Virus record (IMG/VR): IMGVR_UViG_3300020439_000072
Span: 1 to 25,572 of that record
Strand: one strand, 5' to 3'
From: a virus
Length of the DNA: 25,572 nt
Positions 16,003-21,886 of the stretch are shown here, piece after piece. A program made the translations under genes and the position numbers. Under the pieces are notes generated by a model, which saw nothing but the letters and a program-made list of their open reading frames with translations, was not told the origin of the DNA and did not search any database. The number at the start of each line of letters is the position of its first letter. Position 1 is the first letter of the stretch.

Positions 16003-17321
16003 ACATAGGTATTATTGGTACTGGTAAACTTGGTAGACCTGTTGCTGAAGTTTGGGCAGAGAAGGGGTATCAGGTCTATGCATATGATCTTGCTCCTATG
16101 GAAGATATAAAGACGACGAAAGAAGGTGGATCTATAAAATATCAGAGTAGTATTAAAGAAGTTGTTGAAAGGTCTACAATTACCTTTATTGCAGTTCCTA
16201 CTCCACATGATAAAAAATATGGCGGAGATGTTCCTAGCACTCAACTTAAACCAAAAGATTTTGACTATAGTATTTTAAAGAAGGTCTTAAAAGAAGTAAA
16301 TAAGTACGCTTCTGATAAACAGCATGTTGTTTTAATTTCTACAGTTCTACCTGGAACAATTAGAGAGCAACTTATTCCCTTAGTTCCTAGATGTACATTC
16401 ATGTACAACCCATATTTAATTGCTATGGGTACAGTCAAGGAAGACTTTAAATCTCCTGAGATGGTTCTTATTGGAACCGAGAATGGGTTAGATAAAGAAG
16501 CCAAATTAGTTCGTAACCTTCTTACTTTTTATATTCGTTGTACTGATTTGGGTGGAATTGAGAATACAGATAATGAATCTGCTCTCTTAGATGAGAGGTT
16601 TATCATTGGTACTTACGAAGAGATTGAGTGCATCAAAGTTTTTTATAATACTTACATCAGCAGTAAAATATCTTTTGTCAATATGATTCAAGATGTTGCT
16701 GAGAAGCAAGGTAATATTGATGTTGATGTTGTTACCAATGCGTTAATTTCGGCAGGAACTCGTATTGTGAGTCCCGCATACCTGACACCAGGAATGGGTG
16801 ATGGTGGTGCATGTCACCCTAGAGATAATTTGGCATTGAGGTATCTCTCATCAAAATTAAAACTTGGGTATGACTTCTTTAAAGGAATCATGGCATCAAG
16901 AGAGGGACAAGCAAAAAATATGGCAGATTATCTTTGCCATCTTTCTAATGAGTTAAGAATGCCTATCGTGATTCATGGTAAAGCATATAAACCAAGAGTT
17001 CCTTACATTGATGGTAGTTACAGTCTGTTAATTGAACACTATATCAAGAAGAATAAAAAAACTGTAGAGTATGTTGATCCATATACTGGTGATACTCGCT
17101 CAAATGGATCCCCAGCAGTCTTTCTTTTAGCACATAGTGCATCAACAACATATCGTTATTGGGATGAGCAAAGTAAAACTGATGAGGTTTATTGTGACTT
17201 TCCTTTTGGTAGTGTGATTGTTGACCCTTGGAGGAAGTTTGTACCACCAGATGATGAACCATTGGAGGTAATCTACTACGGTAACACTAGAGGAAAATCA
17301 GAATTCGATGCTGGCAATTAA
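15999..17321 (+). CDS. UDP-glucose/GDP-mannose 6-dehydrogenase family protein
   Basis: This family oxidises the C6 alcohol of a nucleotide sugar to the uronic acid using two NAD+. The N-terminal Rossmann motif is GIIGTGKLG at 4-12. VPTP is at 67-70, STVLPGT at 114-120 and NPYLIAMGTVKEDF at 137-150. A substrate-side lysine K213 is followed by an N-x-x-I-S-S-K-I-S-F helix. The catalytic cysteine C272 lies in PGMGDGGACHPRD. The usual G-G-x-C-x-x-K-D lysine is arginine here, so the substrate may differ from UDP-glucose. The C-terminal NAD-binding domain (HGKAYKP near 324) is present. 440 aa. Confidence 0.88.
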   Translation: MNIGIIGTGKLGRPVAEVWAEKGYQVYAYDLAPMEDIKTTKEGGSIKYQSSIKEVVERSTITFIAVPTPHDKKYGGDVPSTQLKPKDFDYSILKKVLKEVNKYASDKQHVVLISTVLPGTIREQLIPLVPRCTFMYNPYLIAMGTVKEDFKSPEMVLIGTENGLDKEAKLVRNLLTFYIRCTDLGGIENTDNESALLDERFIIGTYEEIECIKVFYNTYISSKISFVNMIQDVAEKQGNIDVDVVTNALISAGTRIVSPAYLTPGMGDGGACHPRDNLALRYLSSKLKLGYDFFKGIMASREGQAKNMADYLCHLSNELRMPIVIHGKAYKPRVPYIDGSYSLLIEHYIKKNKKTVEYVDPYTGDTRSNGSPAVFLLAHSASTTYRYWDEQSKTDEVYCDFPFGSVIVDPWRKFVPPDDEPLEVIYYGNTRGKSEFDAGN

Positions 17322-17847
17322 AGACATATTCTCAATCAAAGTTATAAAATATTCTTTACCTGATTGGGAAGATAAAAAACCTAAATTTATTCGGATGATT
17401 GATGACGCCGATAGTAATTGGGATGGATGCGATACTGATTACTTTAAGTCTAGGGGTAGATCCCCTTACTTTGATGAATGGTACTCTATTTTAAAGGATG
17501 ATTTTGATGATCTCCTCCCTCAGATGGGATTGCCTTTTAAAGGTCCAGACGAGTGGCAACTTTGGTCACAGACATATAATAGAGGTGATTATCATTCCCT
17601 TCATAATCATGGAATTGGTAATATGTCTGCTGTCTTATATGTTGAATTTGATTCAGAGGAGCACACGTCAACAACATTCTATTGCCCATTTCAAGATCCG
17701 TTCTTTGGAAGTATTAATTGTATAAACTTGACAGACATTCAAGAAGGTGATATTATTCTGTTCCCAGCAATGCTTGGTCACGAGTGCAGGGTTCAGCAAT
17801 CAGACAAACCAAGAAAAATAATGTCATTCAATATTCCTGTTGGATAG
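17308..17847 (+). CDS. 2OG-Fe(II) oxygenase-like protein (second of three; phage 2OG-FeII_Oxy_5 type)
   Basis: The core HSLHNHGIGNMSAVLYVEF (96-114), the later LFPAMLGHECRV (151-162) and the closing RKIMSFNIPVG fit the small phage oxygenase group common in cyanophages. The probable iron ligands are H99 or H101 and H158, with R169 binding 2-oxoglutarate. The second ligand of the HxD motif is not an obvious aspartate (HNHG), as in several phage members. The protein is 179 aa. It closes the island and overlaps the dehydrogenase gene by 14 bases. The substrate is unknown. Confidence 0.8.
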   Translation: MLAIKDIFSIKVIKYSLPDWEDKKPKFIRMIDDADSNWDGCDTDYFKSRGRSPYFDEWYSILKDDFDDLLPQMGLPFKGPDEWQLWSQTYNRGDYHSLHNHGIGNMSAVLYVEFDSEEHTSTTFYCPFQDPFFGSINCINLTDIQEGDIILFPAMLGHECRVQQSDKPRKIMSFNIPVG

Positions 17848-17895
17848 ACAATTGATCCGTTTTAGAGTAAACTACTAGTAAATCAAATTAAAATT

Positions 17896-18300
17896 ATGTC
17901 CGTTGATACTCAAAAGTACGTCGAGTTCGTCAAGCAAACCACCAGTGCTCCTAGTCTGGATTATCCTGTTCTGTCTGCTCGACTGTCTCAACTTGAGGCA
18001 AATGACTGTAATGTCACTCAACTAATGACTGCTGCTTTTGGTCTGTCTGCTGAAGCAGGTGAGTTCACTGAAGTTGTTAAGAAGATTGTCTTCCAAGGTA
18101 AACCTTACAACGAAGAGAATGCATTCCACATGAAGCGTGAGTTGGGTGACATCATGTGGTATATGTCTCAGGCATGTATGGCACTCGATATCAGTATTGA
18201 AGAAGTTATTCAAATGAACTTTGAAAAACTCAGTGCTCGTTATCCTGAAGGTGCATTTAGCATTGAGCGTTCTGAGAATCGCGCAGAGGGAGACCTGTGA
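17896..18300 (+). CDS. mazG: MazG nucleotide pyrophosphohydrolase
   Basis: Cyanophage MazG hydrolyses nucleoside triphosphates (dNTPs, or ppGpp as once proposed) and is thought to adjust host metabolism in infection. The E-x-x-E plus E-x-x-D metal site is seen as SAEAGEFTEV (E53, E56) and ELGDIMWYM (E82, D85). The helical arrangement and the 134-aa length are normal. The gene follows a 48-base gap (17848-17895) that is AT-rich and may hold a promoter, though no strong element is evident. Confidence 0.93.
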   Translation: MSVDTQKYVEFVKQTTSAPSLDYPVLSARLSQLEANDCNVTQLMTAAFGLSAEAGEFTEVVKKIVFQGKPYNEENAFHMKRELGDIMWYMSQACMALDISIEEVIQMNFEKLSARYPEGAFSIERSENRAEGDL

Positions 18301-18455
18301 TCAACCTTGAACTGAATAGACGTGACGCAATTGTTTTGCGGCATCATCTGTTCTTGTATACAAAGGACCATCCTGGTTTCTTCTCTGATGAAGGTATCCT
18401 AAAAATCAGAGAGATTTCAAACCAAATAGACAAACAAATTGAGAATAATGAATGA
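18297..18455 (+). CDS. Small protein, 52 aa, paralogue of the gene at 18684
   Basis: It starts at GTG 18297, overlapping the mazG TGA, and ends at TGA 18453-18455, overlapping the next gene's ATG at 18448. The product starts MINLELNRRDAIVLRHHLFL, is helical and charged, and ends in a helix with IREISNQIDKQIENNE. It aligns by eye with the 54-aa protein at 18684: both have MIN-[LI]-E, an R-x-A pair, LF-x-x-T, F-x-S and then IRE with a second helix. Function unknown. Confidence 0.75.
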   Translation: MINLELNRRDAIVLRHHLFLYTKDHPGFFSDEGILKIREISNQIDKQIENNE

Positions 18456-18687
18456 CCTTAAAATCCCTTTTGCTATCGTATCTTTCCTGTTGGTTCAGGG
18501 TGCGGGTGCTGTCTGGTGGTCCTCACAAATAGATGGACGAGTCAAAACTCTTGAGGCGGAGAGTCTAAATATCGCCAGAGAAAATCGTAGGTACATTGAG
18601 CAAGTAATTCAACCATCCTACGGAATCAGCAGTGCTTGGAAAAATCAATACCACGACGAGTGGGTTTTAAAAGGAGGTTGGAAATGA
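18448..18687 (+). CDS. Small membrane-anchored protein, 79 aa
   Basis: ATG 18448 is preferred to an upstream TTG. Residues 7-25 (IPFAIVSFLLVQGAGAVWW) form one membrane segment with a short N-terminal tail. Then comes a heptad-like helix (KTLEAESLNIARENRRYIEQVIQ), probably a coiled coil. One membrane pass plus a coiled coil is seen in phage lysis accessories and membrane-tethered phage factors, but nothing identifies which. The gene lies between two small paralogues and ends just after the next ATG. Confidence 0.75.
   Translation: MNDLKIPFAIVSFLLVQGAGAVWWSSQIDGRVKTLEAESLNIARENRRYIEQVIQPSYGISSAWKNQYHDEWVLKGGWK
18671..18677 (+). promoter_or_regulatory. Strong ribosome binding site (AAGGAGG)
   Basis: A perfect 7-base Shine-Dalgarno core lies 6 bases before ATG 18684. 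It decides the start of the 54-aa gene: an upstream in-frame ATG at 18636 would begin deep inside the membrane-protein gene without such a site. Confidence 0.85.
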
Positions 18688-18848
18688 TTAACATTGAAAT
18701 GGAATTGCGTCAAGCAGCAGCAGTGCGTGAAGCATTGTTCCGCTCTACAGCACAAGACAGTTATGAGTTCCCATCTCAAAGAACCATTGAGATTCGAGAA
18801 GCGATTGTTGTTCTTGATGCTGCTATTGAGGAAGCAACTAAAGAGTGA
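18684..18848 (+). CDS. Small helical protein, 54 aa, paralogue of the gene at 18297
   Basis: The start is fixed by the AAGGAGG site. The product starts MINIEMELRQAAAVREALFR and has two predicted helices split by SYEFPSQRT. The second helix runs IEIREAIVVLDAAIEEATKE. It resembles the 52-aa product at 18297 along its whole length. Two-helix proteins of this kind are frequent in cyanophages; I cannot assign a role. Its TGA overlaps the next ATG at 18848. Confidence 0.8.
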   Translation: MINIEMELRQAAAVREALFRSTAQDSYEFPSQRTIEIREAIVVLDAAIEEATKE

Positions 18849-19468
18849 TGTCTAACTTTATTTCAACTCAAGATATTAGTACAAAGTTATCTCTATTGAA
18901 TACGTATCATGATACTATTCTAAAAGAGTATCGTGATAATATCTCTGAGTTAGAATTTAGAGATTTTACAAACGAACAAAATTATTACATCAGTAAGTTT
19001 AAGCAAGGTTATCCGATTGGATATGATACTTATTACAAAGCACGCTTGAAGTCTGATAAGTTGGGGTGGCACATCGCACCCCTTTTTGCTGAGCAGAAAT
19101 TATATACGTTAAACACAAAAAGACTTCCTACACTTACATCAGTTCTTGATCAAATTGGATTCACTGATGTTTGTGCCATTAATGTATTGGATCCAGGTCA
19201 GTCTTTGAACTGGCACATTGATAAAGATTATATACCTGGGGTTCAGTTACTTAGAATAATTTGGGGCATGGATGTTAGTGAAGGATCGTGCATCCAAATT
19301 CTGAATGATGACTATAGTGTAGAGACAAAGATAATGAAGAATAAAGAGTTCTATATTTTTCATCCACAGTCACGGCACAGAGTTGAGAACCTTGGAGATA
19401 ATCCTCGTGCTGTTGTCTGTATAGACTATATTACTGATGCTAAATATAGAAAGTCTGGCATATTGTAA
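18848..19468 (+). CDS. Aspartyl/asparaginyl hydroxylase-like 2OG-Fe(II) oxygenase (third of three)
   Basis: The C-terminal half holds a full facial triad: H123-I-D125 (NWHIDKD), H177 (PQSRHRVEN) and R187 (NPRAVVCIDY) for 2-oxoglutarate. LLRIIWGMDVSEGSC at 134-148 matches the core of the asparaginyl beta-hydroxylase group. The protein is 206 aa from ATG 18848; an in-frame GTG one codon upstream is less likely. It is separated from the island by mazG and three small genes. Many phage members of this group have unknown substrates, so protein or small-molecule hydroxylation is only inferred. Confidence 0.82.
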   Translation: MSNFISTQDISTKLSLLNTYHDTILKEYRDNISELEFRDFTNEQNYYISKFKQGYPIGYDTYYKARLKSDKLGWHIAPLFAEQKLYTLNTKRLPTLTSVLDQIGFTDVCAINVLDPGQSLNWHIDKDYIPGVQLLRIIWGMDVSEGSCIQILNDDYSVETKIMKNKEFYIFHPQSRHRVENLGDNPRAVVCIDYITDAKYRKSGIL

Positions 19469-19608
19469 TGGCCAAAGAATACAAGACTAGCGTAACTCTT
19501 CCATTAACAAAAGACTTAGTGACTAAAGTTCTTAAGAGAACCAAGTTCAAAAATCTTGATGAGTATTTGAACGCAAAACTCCAGGAAGATCTAGAAAGAT
19601 TAACTTGA
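19468..19608 (+). CDS. Small ribbon-helix-helix-like protein, 46 aa
   Basis: ATG 19468 overlaps the preceding TAA, and TGA 19606-19608 lies just before a late promoter. The product starts MAKEYKTSVTLPLTKDL. It has the layout of ribbon-helix-helix DNA-binding proteins: a basic and hydroxyl beta strand (KTSVTLP), helix A (TKDLVTKVLKRT), a turn (KFKN) and helix B (LDEYLNAKLQEDLERL). Such proteins bind DNA as dimers and act as repressors or antitoxins. No toxin gene is visible next to it, so a phage regulator is the better guess. Confidence 0.7.
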   Translation: MAKEYKTSVTLPLTKDLVTKVLKRTKFKNLDEYLNAKLQEDLERLT

Positions 19609-19614
19609 TACAAT

Positions 19615-19622
19615 TATAAATA
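19615..19622 (+). promoter_or_regulatory. T4-type late promoter box (TATAAATA)
   Basis: A perfect late -10 element in a short AT-rich gap, 20 bases before the ATG at 19642. It is placed exactly at the change from the early/middle genes to the late module, so it is probably used by the host polymerase with phage gp55-type sigma. Confidence 0.75.
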
Positions 19623-19641
19623 TTATTATATCCTGACAGAT

Positions 19642-20256
19642 ATGAAGAAATTTTCGCAATACATTGACGAAACAAGATCTCTTGCCTCTATTCAAGGTAA
19701 GAGACTTGGTTTAGTGCCTGATGGGCATGGATCTTTTCATCATAAAAAAACTGGAGAATTCATTGCGAAGAACGTTGGTGGTAAACTGAAGTTCTACAAT
19801 CAAAATCAAATTATTGGAGAACCTGATCCACCACAAAAAAGAACTCCGAATAATCAAAGACCAGTAGCAACACAAACTTCTACTAAAAAGAAGACAAAAA
19901 ATAGTGTAACTACTGAAGTTCCTGAACAACTTACACGCGAAAAAGAGCAAGAACTTAGAGAAAAGTATATTGCTGGTGAGATTTTTTGTGAAGGATCCTT
20001 TGTTCATAACATCAAGACAGACCAGGTTGGGAAGATTGTTCGTAGAGGTACAAATCATCTTATCTGTGTGACATCTGAAGATGAAATGTTCAAGTCTTGG
20101 ATTAGAGATGTTCGTGAATGGACTGAAGTATCTGGGGTTCCTGCCGATCAAAGACTAGTCGGAACGGATGCTCACAGAGAGTATGCCATGAGAATGACTG
20201 GAACAAAGAAAATCAGGAATTTCATAAATAAATACAAGGCAAAAAAGAAGCACTAG
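19642..20256 (+). CDS. Probable late/virion protein with a capsid-targeting-like N-terminus
   Basis: The first ten residues (MKKFSQYIDE) resemble the T4 capsid-targeting peptide of internal proteins (MKTYQEFIAE), which sends proteins into the prohead and is cut off by the prohead protease. Then come DGHGSFHHKKTGEFIAK and GKLKFYNQNQ, a disordered basic linker at about 60-95 (KKRTPNN, STKKKTKN), and a folded C-terminal part with FVHNIKTDQVGKIVRRGTNH and DAHREYAMRMTG, ending in a lysine-rich tail. It sits behind a perfect late promoter. The product may be packaged with the DNA, but the function is not known. Confidence 0.75.
   Translation: MKKFSQYIDETRSLASIQGKRLGLVPDGHGSFHHKKTGEFIAKNVGGKLKFYNQNQIIGEPDPPQKRTPNNQRPVATQTSTKKKTKNSVTTEVPEQLTREKEQELREKYIAGEIFCEGSFVHNIKTDQVGKIVRRGTNHLICVTSEDEMFKSWIRDVREWTEVSGVPADQRLVGTDAHREYAMRMTGTKKIRNFINKYKAKKKH
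20223..20230 (+). promoter_or_regulatory. T4-type late promoter box (CATAAATA)
   Basis: Matches the cyanophage late consensus NATAAATA and lies inside the end of the previous gene, 30 bases before the ATG at 20261. Together with the boxes at 19615 and 22132 it marks a late module. Chance occurrence in an AT-rich coding end is possible. Confidence 0.5.
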
Positions 20257-20260
20257 AGTA

Positions 20261-21340
20261 ATGGCAAACCTTAAGCATGTTGTCTCTGATCTTCATGAGG
20301 TCTACCTCACGGAGATGGAAGCAAAGATTAAACCTCAATTAGATAAGTCTTCTGCATCTTCCAGCGGATCAGATGATGGTGAGAAGAAGGATGATGCTGG
20401 TGGTGGCGGGGATAACATCCAGAAGGCAGCAAGACAACTTGCTTATGACACCAGATATAAAGCAAGAAGAGAAGGTATTCCTCTAGAGAGAGCATTTACT
20501 CAGTCTCTGCAGAACTCTAAAGCTTCTGCTCCTGTTAAGGATGCAGCAAAAGCAATGCTGTTTAAAGCAACTAAAGCGGAGTCTGTTGAGGTTGAAGGTG
20601 ATCTTGAAGAAGCAAGAGATAAGGGTAAGGAGAAGGTTCGCGTAATTCCTAAGAAGGGATATGGCGATGCTAAGGGGTATGTAAGATTTGCTGATGCTAA
20701 GAAGAAGCATGAGTTAAGATCGAACCCTCAGATCTCATCTGTAACTCCTACAGATCATGGTGATGCTTATGAGGGTGAGGATGATAAGAAGAAGAAATCT
20801 AAGAAGAAGTCTGGCAAACTTGATCCAGTGGGTCAGGAAGACGGTGATGTAAACAATGACGGTAAGAAGGATTCTTCCGACAAGTACCTTATGAAGCGCC
20901 GTAAGGCAATTGGTAAGGCAATTGCTAAGACTAAAAAAGAAGAGTTCTCTAACTGGAAGGCAGAACTTGGTCTTGAAGAAGAGACCATGGTTGAAGTTGC
21001 TGGAGAAGAAAAGCAAAAAAAGATCACTGAGAAGAACGTAAAGAATAAGATTGAGATTCATCCTGATCTCAAAGAAGGCATCGGTAAACTCGGTGGAGAA
21101 GTTCTTGAAGTTGAGGAGATCTCTGAGGAAAAACCTTATGAGAGAATTGATCGCTTGAATAAGGAGAGAATTGCTAAGCAGAAAGCAGCAAAAGATGCTG
21201 AGACTGCAAAGAGAGATAAGCGTGTTGCTGACTTCAAAAAGTTCAGAGAAGGTGAGCGTGCAAAGGGAACTCGTCACGATCACATCCTTGATAAGTGGCA
21301 ACAGAAGAAGATTGCTGCTGACAAAGCAAAAAAGCAGTAG
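20261..21340 (+). CDS. Large charged late protein with EF-hand-like loop; 0-frame product of a probable -1 frameshift pair
   Basis: 359 aa, strongly charged (lysine, glutamate, aspartate) and mostly disordered or helical. The N-terminus is MANLKHVVSDLHEVYLTEME. A polyacidic/glycine linker occupies 30-50. LAYDTRYKARREGIPLERAF lies near 60-79. A canonical calcium loop is seen at D196-x-N198-x-D200-G-x-x-D204-x-x-D207 within GDVNNDGKKDSSDKYLMKRR. A long coiled-coil-like tail runs from about 285. Such proteins are usual in cyanophage late regions and are probably virion or head-core components. The stop TAG 21338-21340 comes two codons after the heptamer A AAA AAG, and the -1 frame is open beyond it. 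Confidence 0.85.
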   Translation: MANLKHVVSDLHEVYLTEMEAKIKPQLDKSSASSSGSDDGEKKDDAGGGGDNIQKAARQLAYDTRYKARREGIPLERAFTQSLQNSKASAPVKDAAKAMLFKATKAESVEVEGDLEEARDKGKEKVRVIPKKGYGDAKGYVRFADAKKKHELRSNPQISSVTPTDHGDAYEGEDDKKKKSKKKSGKLDPVGQEDGDVNNDGKKDSSDKYLMKRRKAIGKAIAKTKKEEFSNWKAELGLEEETMVEVAGEEKQKKITEKNVKNKIEIHPDLKEGIGKLGGEVLEVEEISEEKPYERIDRLNKERIAKQKAAKDAETAKRDKRVADFKKFREGERAKGTRHDHILDKWQQKKIAADKAKKQ

Positions 21341-21370
21341 GCGAGGCGGCACAACCTAGTGCTTCCTCGC
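21328..21370 (+). promoter_or_regulatory. Probable -1 programmed ribosomal frameshift signal
   Basis: The slippery heptamer A AAA AAG (21328-21334) is in the correct phase of the upstream gene; it is the sequence used in E. coli dnaX. After a 6-nt spacer containing CAG and the stop TAG, a stem-loop begins. GCGAGG (21341-21346) pairs with CCTCGC (21365-21370). After a C/T mismatch, GGCAC (21348-21352) pairs with GTGCT (21359-21363, one G-T pair) around the loop AACCTA. This is textbook geometry. A chance indel in a continuous gene is the alternative. Confidence 0.75.
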
Positions 21371-21834
21371 TCAGGGCAAAGCAGCAAGATACTGAGCGTC
21401 AGCAAATGCAGAATGCAAGAGCTGAAATGGAGACCTCCAGAGCATCTGCTGGTCAGGCAAAGATTCAAGCAAGGAAGGATGAGAAGGCACTCAATGCTAG
21501 AATTCGTTCTATTGCTAATGAGGAGTCTGAGTTAGATGAGCGTACTCGTTACGCCAAGGAGACTGGTAAAGACTTCAAGACTGGTAATCCGTCTGAGAAG
21601 GGTGGCACCAGATCTGGTGATAGTGCCTTTGATAAAGTCAGTCGCGAAATGCGTAAGACTGGTGGGATGATGTCTTCTAGAAAGAATGCTATTCCACCTC
21701 AAGGTAAGAAGAAGGAAAAGGGTGCAAAGGGTTACAAAGGTGTAACACCTGTTGATAGAATTAGAAACAGACTTGCTCAAAAGAGAGCACCTAAACCCAA
21801 TCCATACAGACCAAGAGCTGGTGAATCTGATTGA
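21334..21834 (+). CDS. C-terminal part of the frameshifted late protein (-1 frame)
   Basis: In the -1 frame after the slippery site, translation continues AVGEAAQPSASSLRAKQQDT and runs without a stop to TGA 21832-21834. The result is 166 further residues and a fusion of about 524 aa. Composition stays the same as the upstream tail (charged helix rich in A, K, R, Q, E), then basic and glycine-rich, and ends NPYRPRAGESD. The first ATG in this frame, at 21406, has no clear ribosome binding site, so independent translation is less likely. The whole should be a virion-type protein with a long basic C-terminus. A separate 142-aa gene from 21406 is the alternative reading. Confidence 0.75.
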   Translation, partial: AVGEAAQPSASSLRAKQQDTERQQMQNARAEMETSRASAGQAKIQARKDEKALNARIRSIANEESELDERTRYAKETGKDFKTGNPSEKGGTRSGDSAFDKVSREMRKTGGMMSSRKNAIPPQGKKKEKGAKGYKGVTPVDRIRNRLAQKRAPKPNPYRPRAGESD

Positions 21835-21886
21835 TTAAAAAATCATAAAGTCTGCTATATAGTCTGTACTGCAGACTGAGGACATT
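21835..21886 (+). promoter_or_regulatory. Short leader with hairpin and repeated AGTCTG
   Basis: AGTCTG at 21861-21866 pairs with CAGACT at 21872-21877 around a 5-nt loop. A second AGTCTG at 21849-21854 could pair with the same CAGACT instead, giving two exclusive hairpins. The segment ends with GAGGAC 4 bases before ATG 21887, a usable ribosome binding site. Function unknown. Confidence 0.35.

Noticed and set aside
17848-17895. Possible sigma70-type promoter before mazG
   Set aside because: The gap is AT-rich with a TTGATC-like element, but no well-spaced -10 box could be shown.
21016-21022. Earlier in-phase A AAA AAG heptamer in the same gene
   Set aside because: No clear downstream stem, and the -1 frame meets TGA after two codons; likely a by-product of lysine-rich coding.
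20735-21352. Long minus-strand frame opposite the large charged late gene
   Set aside because: It is the mirror of a lysine/glutamate-rich coding sequence and gives a biased Leu/Phe/Ser protein without motifs; the + strand product has clear domain structure and promoter context.
21406-21834. Independent 142-aa gene starting at ATG 21406
   Set aside because: No clear Shine-Dalgarno site; the frame is open upstream to the slippery heptamer and continues the same composition, so I read it as the frameshift extension. Kept as an alternative.
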